Part shown: positions 1 to 8,274 of the stretch, piece by piece
Layout: every line of letters begins with the position of its first letter
How positions within the stretch are numbered: the stretch's first letter is position 1
Assembly (NCBI RefSeq): GCF_935822925.1
Contig: NZ_CAKXZS010000016.1
Location: 186,001 to 250,000, forward strand
DNA: 64,000 nt
Direction of reading: 5' to 3'
Origin: Mesorhizobium ventifaucium
GTDB lineage: Bacteria; Pseudomonadota; Alphaproteobacteria; Rhizobiales; Rhizobiaceae
The notes under the pieces: generated by a model
What the model was told of the DNA's origin: nothing
Databases searched by the model: none
Seen by the model: the letters and a program-made list of their open reading frames with translations, nothing else
Program-made: the position numbers and the translations under genes

Positions 1-1930
1 GCGTGACCGATTCCAGCCAGTCCTTCTCGCCGGCGCGCGGATACCATTGCGCGCGCTTCCACAGGCCGGTGTCGACGAACACCGCGCCCTGTTCGGCTGC
101 CCAGTGATGCGACGGCGTCAGCCTTGTCGCATGGAAGTTCTCGTCGCGATGATGGCCGGCAAACGCGCCGATGGCGACCGGCAGATAGGGCGGACGATAG
201 ATCGTCGTGCCGGTTTCGGGAATGGATTTGCCAGATACCGCCGCCATGATGGCGAGGCCGGCGACGTTCGAGGTCTTGCCCTGGTCGGTGGCCATGCCGA
301 GCGTCGTATAGCGCTTGAGATGCTCGACCGATTCAAAGCCTTCGCGCTGCGCCAGTTCGATGTCCGACGCGGTGACGTCATGCTGGTAGTCGACAAAGGC
401 TTTCCCTTTGCCGGCGACATGCCAGAGCGGGGTCAGCAAAAAAGCCTCGTCGTCGGCGACTGGCGGCGTGCCGGTATTGCCGTTGTGTCCGGCGCTCTGT
501 GCCGCTGCCGCACCGGCGGCGAATCCCTGTCGCAAGCAGGCGCCGAGGCCGAAGGCGCCGTTGGCGGCACCGGCGGCCACCATACCCGGAGGCGCGCCGT
601 CCGGCACGAAGGCCGATATATCGTCCTGCCATTTCGGCCGGCCGCGATGATAGGACGTCAGCCCGACCGCCGGGTTCCAGCCGCCGGAAACGGCAAGCCC
701 GTCGGCTTCGACCTCAGCGCGTGCGCCGCCGGCGAGCGCCACCAAGATTTTCCGAACGCCGTCCTTGCCGCCGTCCACCCCGCTGACGGAACCGTTCAGC
801 ACGGGAAAGCCGGTTTTGCCGGCAAGCGCGCGATGCGCGGCAGACACGTCCGGCCGTGCGTCGACGACCGCCGCGATCTGCAATCCGGCGCCAAGTGCCG
901 TCTCGACCGTGCGCCAGCCATCCTCATTGTTGGTGAACAGCGCGATCCGCCTTGTAGGGGTCGCCGCATAGCGCGCGACATAGGTCCGCACCGCCGAAGC
1001 CATCATCACGCCGGGCGTGTCGTTGCCGGCAAAGACGATCGGCCGTTCGATGGCGCCGGCGGCAACGACACAGCGTTTGGCTACGATCCGCCACAGTCGC
1101 TGGCGCACCTGATGCTCCGGCGGCGAGGGCAGATGGTCGTTGACCCGTTCGATCGCGCCATAAGTGCCGCCATCATAGACGCCGAACAGCGTCGTGCGGC
1201 TCATGATGCCGACGTCGGGCAGCGTGGCGAGTTCGGCCAGGGTGCCCGAAATCCATTCCGCCGCCGGCATCCCGTCGATCGTGCCGCCGTCGGCAAGCAG
1301 GCGGCCGCCGAGCGCAAAATCTTCCTCGCACAGGATGACGCGGGCACCAGATCGGCCGGCGGCGAGTGCTGCCCCCAGCCCGGCCGGGCCGGAGCCGGCG
1401 ATCAGCACGTCGCAATACGCCCAAGCCTTGTCGTAATGGTCGGGATCGGCGACGCCAGCTGCGCGTCCGAGACCTGCGGCGCGGCGGATCGCCGGCTCGT
1501 AGATTGCTTCCCAGAATTTCGCCGGCCACATGAAGGTCTTGTAGTAGAAGCCGGCGACGAAGATCGGCGAGAACAGTTGGTTCACTGCCATCAGATCGTG
1601 GCGCAGCGACGGCCAGCGGTTCTGGCTGGCCGCTTCCAGCCCGTCATAAAGTTCTGTCGTGGTCGCCTTGGTGTTCGGCTCGCGCCGCGCGCCCGTCCGC
1701 AGTTCGACCAGTGCGTTGGGCTCTTCCGAGCCTGATGTCAGGATGCCGCGCGGCCGGTGGTATTTGAACGAGCGGCCGACCAGCTTGACGCCGTTGGCGA
1801 TCAGCGCCGAGGCCAGCGTGTCGCCCTGGAAGCCGGCAAAGGTTTTGCCGTCGAAGCGAAAATTCAGCGGCGCCGAGCGGTCGATGAGACCGCCGCTCTC
1901 CAGCCGGTGCGACTGCGCGTGACTGACCAT
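1..1930 (-). CDS. mgdC: N-methylglutamate dehydrogenase / sarcosine oxidase alpha-type subunit (3' part outside window)
   Basis: The visible 643 residues are the front two thirds of a roughly 950-1000 residue heterotetrameric sarcosine-oxidase alpha subunit. Residues about 23-80 form the 2Fe-2S-ferredoxin-like N-terminal fold typical of this family, and a dinucleotide-binding GSGPAG lies at 176-181. The GcvT-like C-terminal folate domain would lie beyond the left edge. Its ATG shares one base with the stop codon of the delta-type gene upstream (TGATG), which implies translational coupling. Sarcosine oxidase and N-methylglutamate dehydrogenase are homologous. I prefer the latter because gmaS and the three synthase genes precede it in the same run. 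The enzyme would oxidise N-methylglutamate to glutamate and pass formaldehyde to tetrahydrofolate. Confidence 0.88.
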   Translation of the reverse strand, partial: MVSHAQSHRLESGGLIDRSAPLNFRFDGKTFAGFQGDTLASALIANGVKLVGRSFKYHRPRGILTSGSEEPNALVELRTGARREPNTKATTTELYDGLEAASQNRWPSLRHDLMAVNQLFSPIFVAGFYYKTFMWPAKFWEAIYEPAIRRAAGLGRAAGVADPDHYDKAWAYCDVLIAGSGPAGLGAALAAGRSGARVILCEEDFALGGRLLADGGTIDGMPAAEWISGTLAELATLPDVGIMSRTTLFGVYDGGTYGAIERVNDHLPSPPEHQVRQRLWRIVAKRCVVAAGAIERPIVFAGNDTPGVMMASAVRTYVARYAATPTRRIALFTNNEDGWRTVETALGAGLQIAAVVDARPDVSAAHRALAGKTGFPVLNGSVSGVDGGKDGVRKILVALAGGARAEVEADGLAVSGGWNPAVGLTSYHRGRPKWQDDISAFVPDGAPPGMVAAGAANGAFGLGACLRQGFAAGAAAAQSAGHNGNTGTPPVADDEAFLLTPLWHVAGKGKAFVDYQHDVTASDIELAQREGFESVEHLKRYTTLGMATDQGKTSNVAGLAIMAAVSGKSIPETGTTIYRPPYLPVAIGAFAGHHRDENFHATRLTPSHHWAAEQGAVFVDTGLWKRAQWYPRAGEKDWLESVT

Positions 1931-2205
1931 CAGGCGCCAACCTTAGCGGCACCAACACCCGCCGCCGGCTCGACCGAGGAAATCTCATGCGTCAGCGTGT
2001 TGCGGGTGACCTTCAGCCAGGCCCGGCAGCCGCCAGCATGGTACCAATGTTCGCTCATCGCACCGGCAATGTTGTCGCGTAGATAGACATAGTCGAACAC
2101 GTCGTCTTCCGAGGCGCCGGCTGCCGGACGCGCCGGCTTGGCGTCGCCGAGATAGGTGAACTCGCCGAGTTCGCGTTCGCCGCAGAAGGGACAGACAATA
2201 CGCAT
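1930..2205 (-). CDS. mgdB: N-methylglutamate dehydrogenase / sarcosine oxidase delta-type subunit
   Basis: This 91-residue protein has the size and pattern of SoxD. Near the N-terminus it carries CPFCGERE, and around residues 55-60 HAGGCR supplies further metal ligands, together making the small zinc site of this subunit. The SEHWYH segment is characteristic of the family. It sits between the beta-type and alpha-type genes, the usual order in these operons, and its TGA overlaps the A of the next ATG. It is a structural subunit of the tetrameric dehydrogenase and has no catalytic role of its own. The assignment to N-methylglutamate rather than sarcosine rests on the operon. Confidence 0.9.
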   Translation of the reverse strand: MRIVCPFCGERELGEFTYLGDAKPARPAAGASEDDVFDYVYLRDNIAGAMSEHWYHAGGCRAWLKVTRNTLTHEISSVEPAAGVGAAKVGA

Positions 2206-2220
2206 GCTTTTGGGCCGTCC

Positions 2221-3474
2221 TCAGTGCAGGTTCGGTTGGGCGCCGACGCCCTTTTCATCGATCACAGCACCCCGCCGGAACCGGTCGAGGCGGAACCGCG
2301 CCGCCTCCTTGTGCAGTTCGTCGCGGGCCAGAAGATGGGCAAAGACAAGGCCGGAGCCGGGCGTCGCCTTGAAGCCGCCATAGCACCAGCCGGCATTGAG
2401 ATAGAGCCCGTCCACCGGCGTCTTGTCGATGATCGGCGAACCGTCCATCGACATGTCCATGATGCCGCCCCATTGGCGCAACAGGCGCACGCGGCCGATC
2501 ATCGGCATCAGCGCCATGCCGCCCTCGCAGACGTCTTCCATGACCGACATGTTGCCGCGCTGGGCATAGGAATTGTAGCCGTCTATGTCGCCGCCGAAGA
2601 CCAGCCCGCCCTTGTCGGACTGGCTGACATAGAAATGGCCGGCGCCGAAGGTCATGACGTTGGGGATCAGCGGCTTGATCGCCTCGGAGACGAAGGCCTG
2701 CAGCACATGGCTCTCGATCGGCAGGCGCAGTCCAGCCATCGCCGCGACGCGCGACGAACTGCCGGCGACGGCCATGCCGACCTTGCCGGCGCTGATCTTG
2801 CCGCGCGATGTTTCGACCCCGGTCACCTTGCCGTTGGCATCGCGCACGAAGCCCGACACCTCGCAATTCTGGATAATGTCGACGCCGAGCGCGCTTGCCG
2901 CATGGGCGTAGCCCCAGACCACGGCGTCGTGGCGTGCCGTGCCGCCACGCCGCTGCAAGAGGCCGCCTTGCACGGGAAAGCGTGCATTGTCGAAGTTCAG
3001 GAACGGCATCATCTTCTTGACCGCCGAGAGGTCGAGCAGTGCGGCATCGATGCCGTTGATGCGCATCGTGTTGCCGCGCCGCGCATATGCGTCGCGCTGC
3101 GCATCGGAATGGTAGAGGTTGATGACCCCGCGCTGGCTGACCATCGTGTTGTAGTTGAGGTCCTGCTCCATTCGCTCCCACAGCTTCATCGACAGCTCGT
3201 AGAAGCCGGTGTTGCCGGGCAGCCCGTAATTGGAGCGAATGATGGTGGTGTTGCGGCCGGCATTGCCGGAGCCGATCCAGCCTTTTTCCAGCACGGCGAC
3301 GTTCCTGATGCCGTATTCGCCGGCCAGGAACCACGCCGTCGCCAAGCCGTGGCCACCACCGCCGATGATCACCACGTCGTAGTGATCCTTCGGGCTGGCG
3401 TCGCGCCAGGTGCGCTGCCAGGTCTTGTGGCCGGAAAACGCGGCGCGGGCGAGGGAAAAGATCGAGTACTTCAT
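2221..3474 (-). CDS. mgdA: N-methylglutamate dehydrogenase / sarcosine oxidase beta-type subunit
   Basis: At 417 residues this is a full-length SoxB-type flavoprotein of the D-amino-acid-oxidase fold. The FAD Rossmann motif GGGGHG lies at residues 38-43, followed by the ENKGW-like ribose-binding stretch EKGWIGSGNAGRN. A GTARHDAVVW segment near residue 185 contains the histidine position that carries covalent FMN in characterised heterotetrameric sarcosine oxidases. The C-terminus has the family pattern GLYLNAGWCYGGFKATPGSG. It would oxidise the N-methyl amine of N-methylglutamate. It is the first dehydrogenase gene after gmaS, separated by about 90 bases that hold a repeat. Confidence 0.9.
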   Translation of the reverse strand: MKYSIFSLARAAFSGHKTWQRTWRDASPKDHYDVVIIGGGGHGLATAWFLAGEYGIRNVAVLEKGWIGSGNAGRNTTIIRSNYGLPGNTGFYELSMKLWERMEQDLNYNTMVSQRGVINLYHSDAQRDAYARRGNTMRINGIDAALLDLSAVKKMMPFLNFDNARFPVQGGLLQRRGGTARHDAVVWGYAHAASALGVDIIQNCEVSGFVRDANGKVTGVETSRGKISAGKVGMAVAGSSSRVAAMAGLRLPIESHVLQAFVSEAIKPLIPNVMTFGAGHFYVSQSDKGGLVFGGDIDGYNSYAQRGNMSVMEDVCEGGMALMPMIGRVRLLRQWGGIMDMSMDGSPIIDKTPVDGLYLNAGWCYGGFKATPGSGLVFAHLLARDELHKEAARFRLDRFRRGAVIDEKGVGAQPNLH

Positions 3475-3519
3475 AAATCTATTCCGAGGTCGCTCGCGCC
3501 ACGCAGGACCTTTCTTGAC

Positions 3520-3570
3520 GCATCGGATTTGTCCGAAAGCCGGTTCACACTTTTCGGTCCGATGCTCTAG
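3520..3570 (-). repeat. TAGAGC-type intergenic palindromic repeat
   Basis: Read on the minus strand this starts TAGAGCATCGGACCG and ends AAATCCGATGC, with inverted ends GCATCGGA/TCCGATGC. The pattern AAAGTGTGAACCGG is shared with the longer repeat at 15541-15665. I recognise it as a family common between genes in Rhizobiales. It occupies the gap between gmaS and the dehydrogenase genes, and its first three bases are the gmaS stop codon. Confidence 0.7.
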
Positions 3571-4874
3571 ATATCCAGCGTGTGGTCACGCTCCCACTGG
3601 GTGAAGTGGGAAGCATAGGAATTCCATTCCTGGTGCTTGAGCTTTAGATAAGCCGACGAGAATTCCTCACCCAGCGCCGCCTTGAGCGATTTGTCGTTGT
3701 CGAATTCGCGCAGCGCATCGAGCAGATTGAGCGGCAGCTTCGGCGCACCCTCCACTGTATGGCCGAACTGGTACATGTCGATGTCGTAGCGCTTGCCCGG
3801 ATCGGCCTTCGAGCGGATGCCGTCGAGGCCGGCGGCGATGATGACGGCCTGCAGCAGATAAGGGTTTGCCGCGCCGTCGGGCAGGCGCAGCTCGAAACGG
3901 CCGGGGCCGGGCACGCGCACCATGTGGGTGCGGTTGTTGCCGGTCCAGGTCACCGAGTTCGGCGCCCAGGTAGCGCCCGAAATGGTGCGCGGCGCATTGA
4001 TGCGCTTGTAGGAATTGACCGTCGGGTTGGTGATTGCGGCAAGTGCGGAGGCATGTTTCATGATGCCGCCGAGAAAATTCTTGCCCTTCGCCGACAGGCC
4101 GAGCTCCATGGCGTTGTCGGCGAAGACATTGGTCTTGCCGTCCTTGTCCCACACCGAGATGTGGGCATGGCAGCCATTGCCGGTCAGGCCGGGAAACGGT
4201 TTTGGCATGAAGGTGGCGCGCAGGCCGTGCTTTTCGGCAACGGACTTGACCATGAACTTGAAGAAGGAATGCTTGTCGGCGGTCGCCAGCGCATCGTCGA
4301 AGGCCCAGTTCATCTCGAACTGACCGTTGGCGTCCTCATGATCGTTCTGGTAGGGGCCCCAGCCGAGTGCCAGCATGTGATCGCAGATCTCGGCGATGAC
4401 ATCGTAGCGGCGCATCACCGCCTGCTGGTCGTAGCACGGCTTTGAGGCCGTGTCGTATTCGTCGGAAATCGTCTTGCCGTCCGGCGAGATCAGGAAGAAC
4501 TCGGCCTCGACGCCGGTCTTGACGTGCATACCGTCGCGCGCCGCCTCGTCAATCACCCGCATCAGCGTGTTGCGCGGCGCTTGCTCGACCGATTTCTCGT
4601 CCATGATGCAATTGGCGGCAATCCAGGCGACTTCCGGTTTCCACGGCAGCTGGATGACCGAAACCGGATCCGGCACCGCCAGCATGTCTGGATGCGCCGG
4701 CGTCAGGTCGAGCCAGGTGGCAAAGCCGGCAAAGCCGGCACCGTCCTTCTGCATGTCGGCGATGGCTTGCGCCGGCACCAGCTTGGCGCGCTGCCCACCG
4801 AACAGGTCGGTATAGGAAATCATGAAATATTTTACGCCGTTCTCTTTGGCAAAGGCGGCGAGATCGTTCCCCAT
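3567..4874 (-). CDS. gmaS: gamma-glutamylmethylamide synthetase (glutamine-synthetase family, GlnT-like)
   Basis: The 435 residues show the glutamine synthetase fold throughout. The acidic metal motif GVEAEFFL and the second-shell NGQFEMNWAFDDAL come first, followed by the loop KPFPGLTGNGCHAHISVW and the substrate arginine region RINAPRTISGATWAPNSVTW. Known GmaS enzymes ligate methylamine to glutamate using ATP. A GlnT-type glutamine synthetase III would look similar, so the substrate is inferred from the neighbours: N-methylglutamate synthase genes upstream and dehydrogenase genes downstream. The TAG stop codon lies inside the TAGAGC repeat. Confidence 0.88.
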   Translation of the reverse strand: MGNDLAAFAKENGVKYFMISYTDLFGGQRAKLVPAQAIADMQKDGAGFAGFATWLDLTPAHPDMLAVPDPVSVIQLPWKPEVAWIAANCIMDEKSVEQAPRNTLMRVIDEAARDGMHVKTGVEAEFFLISPDGKTISDEYDTASKPCYDQQAVMRRYDVIAEICDHMLALGWGPYQNDHEDANGQFEMNWAFDDALATADKHSFFKFMVKSVAEKHGLRATFMPKPFPGLTGNGCHAHISVWDKDGKTNVFADNAMELGLSAKGKNFLGGIMKHASALAAITNPTVNSYKRINAPRTISGATWAPNSVTWTGNNRTHMVRVPGPGRFELRLPDGAANPYLLQAVIIAAGLDGIRSKADPGKRYDIDMYQFGHTVEGAPKLPLNLLDALREFDNDKSLKAALGEEFSSAYLKLKHQEWNSYASHFTQWERDHTLDI

Positions 4875-4921
4875 TATAGTTCCTCGCTTATGGCATTCTT
4901 GGTGGTTTGATATCTTGTATC

Positions 4922-6250
4922 TTAGAAGCCGTTCTTCCCCGGTATCCAGTTGGTCCCGGCCAGCGGCACGCCGGCCATGGCGGCGGCTTCGATCGTCAGC
5001 GCGACGAGATCCTCGGGCTCGAGATTGTGCAGGCTGTTTTTGCCACAGGCCCGCGCGATCGTCTGCGCCTCTAGCGTCATCACCTTCAGGTAATTCGCCA
5101 GCCGTCGCCCGGCCGCTATCGGATCGACCCGTTTCATTAGATCGGGGTCCTGCGTGGTGATGCCGGCCGGATCGCGTCCCTCATGCCAGTCATCATAGGC
5201 GCCGGCGGTGGTGCCGAGCTCGTTGTAGTCCGCCTCCCAGCGCGGGTCGTTGTCACCCAGCGCGACAAGGGCTGCCGTGCCGATCGACACCGCGTCGACG
5301 CCGAGCGCCAGCGCCTTGGCGACATCGGCGCCGTTGCGAATGCCGCCGGAGACGATCAGCTGCACCTTGCGGTGCATGCCGAGATCCTGCAGCGCCTGCA
5401 CCGCCGGCCTGATGCAGGCAAGCGTCGGCTGGCCGACATTCTCGATGAACACTTCCTGGGTGGCGGCGGTGCCGCCCTGCATGCCGTCGATCACGACGAC
5501 GTCTGCGCCTGACTTAACCGCAAGGGCTGTGTCGTAATAGGGCCGCGCGCCGCCGACCTTGACGTAGATCGGCTTTTCCCAGTCGGTGATTTCGCGCAGT
5601 TCCAGGATCTTGATTTCGAGATCGTCGGGCCCGGTCCAGTCGGGATGGCGTGAGGCCGAGCGCTGGTCGATACCCTTCGGCAGCGTGCGCATTTCGGCGA
5701 CGCGGTCGGAGATCTTCTGGCCAAGCAGCATGCCGCCGCCGCCGGGCTTGGCGCCCTGGCCGACGACGATCTCGATAGCATCCGCCCGGCGCAAGTCGCG
5801 CGGGTTCATGCCGTAGCGCGATGGCAGATACTGGTAGACCAGCGTCTTGGAATGGCCGCGCTCTTCCTCGGTCATGCCGCCGTCGCCGGTGGTCGTCGAG
5901 GTGCCCGACAGCGTCGCGCCGCGGCCGAGCGCTTCCTTGGCCGGGCCGGACAGCGATCCGAAACTCATGCCGGCGATGGTGATCGGGATTTTCAGCTCGA
6001 TCGGCTTTTTTGCATAGCGCGAACCCAGCACCACACCGGTGTCGCAGCGCTCGCGATAGCCTTCGAGCGGATAGCGCGAGATCGAGGCGCCGAGCACCAG
6101 CAGGTCGTCGAAATGCGGCAGCTTGCGCTTGGCGCCGGCGCCGCGGATGTCATAGATGCCGGTCGCCGCGGCGCGGCGGATCTCGGAAAGCGTGTAGTCG
6201 TCGAAGGTCGCGGATTTGCGCGGCGTCGTCGGCGGGTTGCGATAGGTCAT
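4922..6250 (-). CDS. mgsC: N-methylglutamate synthase subunit C (FMN-binding glutamate-synthase domain)
   Basis: This 442-residue protein corresponds to the central FMN barrel of glutamate synthase large subunit. It has IAGMSFGSLSGPAKEALG, the glycine-rich GQGAKPGGGGMLLGQK, VIDGMQGGTAATQEV and the phosphate-binding ISGGIRNGADVAKALALG. The complete 3Fe-4S cysteine cluster of GltB (CHxNxCPxGVATQ) is not visible; only an ACGKNSLHNL segment remains near the C-terminus. In the known three-gene synthase, this subunit transfers the methylamine moiety from gamma-glutamylmethylamide to a 2-oxo acid, giving N-methylglutamate. It starts seven bases after the mgsB stop. Confidence 0.9.
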   Translation of the reverse strand: MTYRNPPTTPRKSATFDDYTLSEIRRAAATGIYDIRGAGAKRKLPHFDDLLVLGASISRYPLEGYRERCDTGVVLGSRYAKKPIELKIPITIAGMSFGSLSGPAKEALGRGATLSGTSTTTGDGGMTEEERGHSKTLVYQYLPSRYGMNPRDLRRADAIEIVVGQGAKPGGGGMLLGQKISDRVAEMRTLPKGIDQRSASRHPDWTGPDDLEIKILELREITDWEKPIYVKVGGARPYYDTALAVKSGADVVVIDGMQGGTAATQEVFIENVGQPTLACIRPAVQALQDLGMHRKVQLIVSGGIRNGADVAKALALGVDAVSIGTAALVALGDNDPRWEADYNELGTTAGAYDDWHEGRDPAGITTQDPDLMKRVDPIAAGRRLANYLKVMTLEAQTIARACGKNSLHNLEPEDLVALTIEAAAMAGVPLAGTNWIPGKNGF

Positions 6251-6256
6251 TGAGCC

Positions 6257-7003
6257 TCAATACGCGTCGGCGTTGTCGATGTTGAAATTGTAGAGCGTGC
6301 GCGCCGAGCCGTAACGCTTGAACTCCGCCGCCTTGACGCCGGTCGCGCCGGCACGGTCGAGCAGGCCCTGCAGCAACTCCAGATGCTCTGGCCGCATCTC
6401 CTTGGCGATGCAGTCGGCGCCGAGGCTTTCGACCTTGCCGCGGACGAACAGCCGCGCCTCGTAGATGGAATCGCCGAGTGCGTCGCCGGCATCGCCCAGC
6501 ACCACCAGATTGCCGGACTGCGCCATGAAGGCCGACATGTGGCCGATATTGCCATGGACGACGATGTCGATGCCCTTCATCGAAATGCCGCAGCGCGACG
6601 ACGCATTGCCTTCGATGACCAGCAGCCCGCCCCTGCCGGTGGCGCCGGCATATTGGCTGGCATCGCCTTTGACCGTTATCAAGCCCGACATCATGTTTTC
6701 GCCGACGCCGGGTCCCGCCGAGCCATGCACGGTGATGGTGCTGCCGTCGTTCATGCCGCCGCAATAATAGCCGACGCTGCCGCGGACATCGATCGTGATC
6801 GGCTGGTCGACGCCGACGGCGACCGAATGGCTGCCTTTCGGATGAAGCACTTCCCAGGCGGTTTCGTTGGAACCGGGGGCCAAATCGTGTAGCGCCTGAT
6901 TGAGCTCGCGCAACGGCATTTCGGCCAGATCGAAAACCCTCGACGCCCGACTCTGCTCATGGTCTTGCTCGTGGGTCGCCTTGGAGACGTTGATTGCCGG
7001 CAT
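6257..7003 (-). CDS. mgsB: N-methylglutamate synthase subunit B (GXGXG-repeat domain)
   Basis: At 248 residues this is a stand-alone version of the right-handed beta-helix (GXGXG) domain at the C-terminus of glutamate synthase. It shows the repeating pattern GSAGPGVGENMMSGLITVKG, GGLLVIEGNASSRCG, IDIVVHGNIGHM and NLVVLGDAGDALGDS. The frame is open further upstream, but the ATG at 7003 begins four bases after the mgsA stop and gives the expected length, so I chose it. The domain is structural and links the amidotransferase and FMN subunits in known N-methylglutamate synthases. Confidence 0.88.
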   Translation of the reverse strand: MPAINVSKATHEQDHEQSRASRVFDLAEMPLRELNQALHDLAPGSNETAWEVLHPKGSHSVAVGVDQPITIDVRGSVGYYCGGMNDGSTITVHGSAGPGVGENMMSGLITVKGDASQYAGATGRGGLLVIEGNASSRCGISMKGIDIVVHGNIGHMSAFMAQSGNLVVLGDAGDALGDSIYEARLFVRGKVESLGADCIAKEMRPEHLELLQGLLDRAGATGVKAAEFKRYGSARTLYNFNIDNADAY

Positions 7004-7007
7004 GAGC

Positions 7008-7904
7008 TCAATGCTCCCAGAAATAGACGGTTGCGGGCTCGGGCTCCCAGACCTTCGCATTGTCGATGCCGGGCAGCTTGGTGAGCGCGCGATATTCCGA
7101 GCCGAAGGCGACATACTGGTCGGTCTCGGCCATGACGGCAGGCTTGCAGGCGATCGGATCGCGCACCACGCCGAAGCCGTTCTTGGTGCCGACGACAAAG
7201 GTGAAGAAGCCGTCGAGGTCGCTCAGCGTGCCTTCCAGCGCTTCGCCGAGATTCTTGCCGTGCGCCATCTGCGAGGATAGATAGGCGGCCGCGACTTCGG
7301 TGTCGTTCTCGGTCTCGAATTTCATGCCTTCGCGGATCAACTCGCGGCGGACATTGTTGTGATTGGACAGCGAGCCATTATGCACCAGGCACTGGTCGGC
7401 GCCGGTCGAGAACGGATGCGCGCCCATCGTCGTCACCGCCGATTCCGTCGCCATTCTGGTGTGGCCGATGCCGTGCGTGCCGGTCATGCTGCGCACGCCG
7501 AAGCGATCGACGACCGCTTCGGGCAAGCCGACCTCCTTGTAGATTTCGACGACGTCACCGGCGCCCATGATGCGGATATCGGGGCGCAGCGCCTGGATGG
7601 CCTCGCGCACTTCATCGATCTTGTCGGGCGTCGTCCTGACGACCGCATGCGTCGATTTCACCGCGATGTTCACCGGCGTCCCAATCGCCCTGGCGAGTTC
7701 GGCCTCGAGGTTGCGGAAATCGTGCTCCGGCTTTGCCGCCTGGATGGTGATCTTGGCCTCATTGCCGGATGGCGCTCCATAGATTGCGATGCCGGCGCTG
7801 TCGGGACCGCGATCGCTGAGCGAGATCAGCATCTCCGAAAGCATCGAGCCAAGCTGGGGCTCGAGCGACTTGTCCTTCAAAAACAGTCCGACGATTCCGC
7901 ACAT
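7008..7904 (-). CDS. mgsA: N-methylglutamate synthase subunit A (class II glutamine amidotransferase)
   Basis: The protein begins MCGIVGLF, which exposes the Cys2 nucleophile of class II (Ntn) amidotransferases after methionine removal. It continues with SDRGPDSAG, the ammonia-site loop GIGHTRMATESAV and the LVHNGSLSNHNN block. The 298 residues fit the known MgsA size and the purF/GltB-type domain. It releases the amine group of the gamma-glutamylamide for transfer in the MgsABC complex. It is the first gene of the minus-strand run mgsA-mgsB-mgsC-gmaS-mgdABC. A perfect ATGAAA/TTTCAT palindrome lies about 65-80 bases upstream. Confidence 0.9.
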   Translation of the reverse strand: MCGIVGLFLKDKSLEPQLGSMLSEMLISLSDRGPDSAGIAIYGAPSGNEAKITIQAAKPEHDFRNLEAELARAIGTPVNIAVKSTHAVVRTTPDKIDEVREAIQALRPDIRIMGAGDVVEIYKEVGLPEAVVDRFGVRSMTGTHGIGHTRMATESAVTTMGAHPFSTGADQCLVHNGSLSNHNNVRRELIREGMKFETENDTEVAAAYLSSQMAHGKNLGEALEGTLSDLDGFFTFVVGTKNGFGVVRDPIACKPAVMAETDQYVAFGSEYRALTKLPGIDNAKVWEPEPATVYFWEH

Positions 7905-7945
7905 GTCAGGCTCCCGAGATGAGGTATGATTTAGGTGCTACCAGC

Positions 7946-7988
7946 TTCATGAGTCGAATTCAACTCGTATGAAAGTTTTTTTCATCTT
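7946..7988 (-). promoter_or_regulatory. Palindromic operator candidate upstream of mgsA
   Basis: Two overlapping dyads are visible. ATGAAA (7969-7974) and TTTCAT (7980-7985) form a perfect six-base inverted repeat with a 5-base spacer. A larger imperfect dyad TTCAT-GAGT-c-GAATTC-a-ACTC-gt-ATGAA spans 7946-7973. The 20-base stretch 7969-7988 matches 15 of 20 positions with 9711-9730 upstream of the transporter gene. Its placement suggests a regulator site for the methylamine operon; the regulator is not identified. Confidence 0.5.
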
Positions 7989-7994
7989 GGACAA

Positions 7995-8022
7995 GTCGTC
8001 TGGCGCAAATGCGCCAGACGAC
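7995..8022 (-). terminator. Perfect 12-bp hairpin, possible terminator of the amt operon
   Basis: GTCGTCTGGCGC (7995-8006) is exactly inverted at 8011-8022, with AAAT between the arms. It begins 12 bases beyond the stop codon of the small membrane protein gene and precedes the mgsA promoter region. There is no thymine run on either strand, so a factor-independent terminator is not proven. Insulation of mgsA from amt transcription is the simplest reading. Confidence 0.5.
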
Positions 8023-8033
8023 CCGGCGGCGAC

Positions 8034-8252
8034 TTAATGGCGGTCGATCGCCTTTCTGGTTTCCTCTCCAGTGCGATCCGCAGCCATATCGGCTTCGATT
8101 TCAGCACTCTCGTGGCGCGTCTGGAGGACGTGCCATCCGATCCAGAAGACGAGTCCGATGATCACCATCACGACTTCGGAACCCTGAAACGGGTAGATCG
8201 CGCCGACGTCCTTGAGGTCGAGCGCCCAGCTTTCCATTCCATTGGTAGACAT
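8034..8252 (-). CDS. Small single-pass membrane protein paired with the Amt transporter
   Basis: The 72-residue product has a soluble start, one hydrophobic segment at about residues 26-46 (VVMVIIGLVFWIGWHVL) and a charged, acidic C-terminal tail. It begins 22 bases after the amt stop codon in the same direction and is clearly co-transcribed. I do not recognise a named family. Its size, position and single helix suggest an accessory subunit or membrane anchor for the transporter or the N-methylglutamate enzymes. This is inference only. Confidence 0.75.
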   Translation of the reverse strand: MSTNGMESWALDLKDVGAIYPFQGSEVVMVIIGLVFWIGWHVLQTRHESAEIEADMAADRTGEETRKAIDRH

Positions 8253-8274
8253 TGCGGTTCTCCTTGCCCATTGA

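Noticed and set aside
47..1735. A 562-codon open frame on the plus strand
   Set aside because: It is antisense to the sarcosine-oxidase-alpha-type gene. The minus-strand translation has clear family motifs, while this one is arginine/glycine-rich with none. Long antisense frames are expected at this GC content.
2224..3570. A 448-codon plus-strand open frame opposite the beta-type subunit
   Set aside because: It has no recognisable domain and mirrors the codon pattern of the real gene on the other strand.
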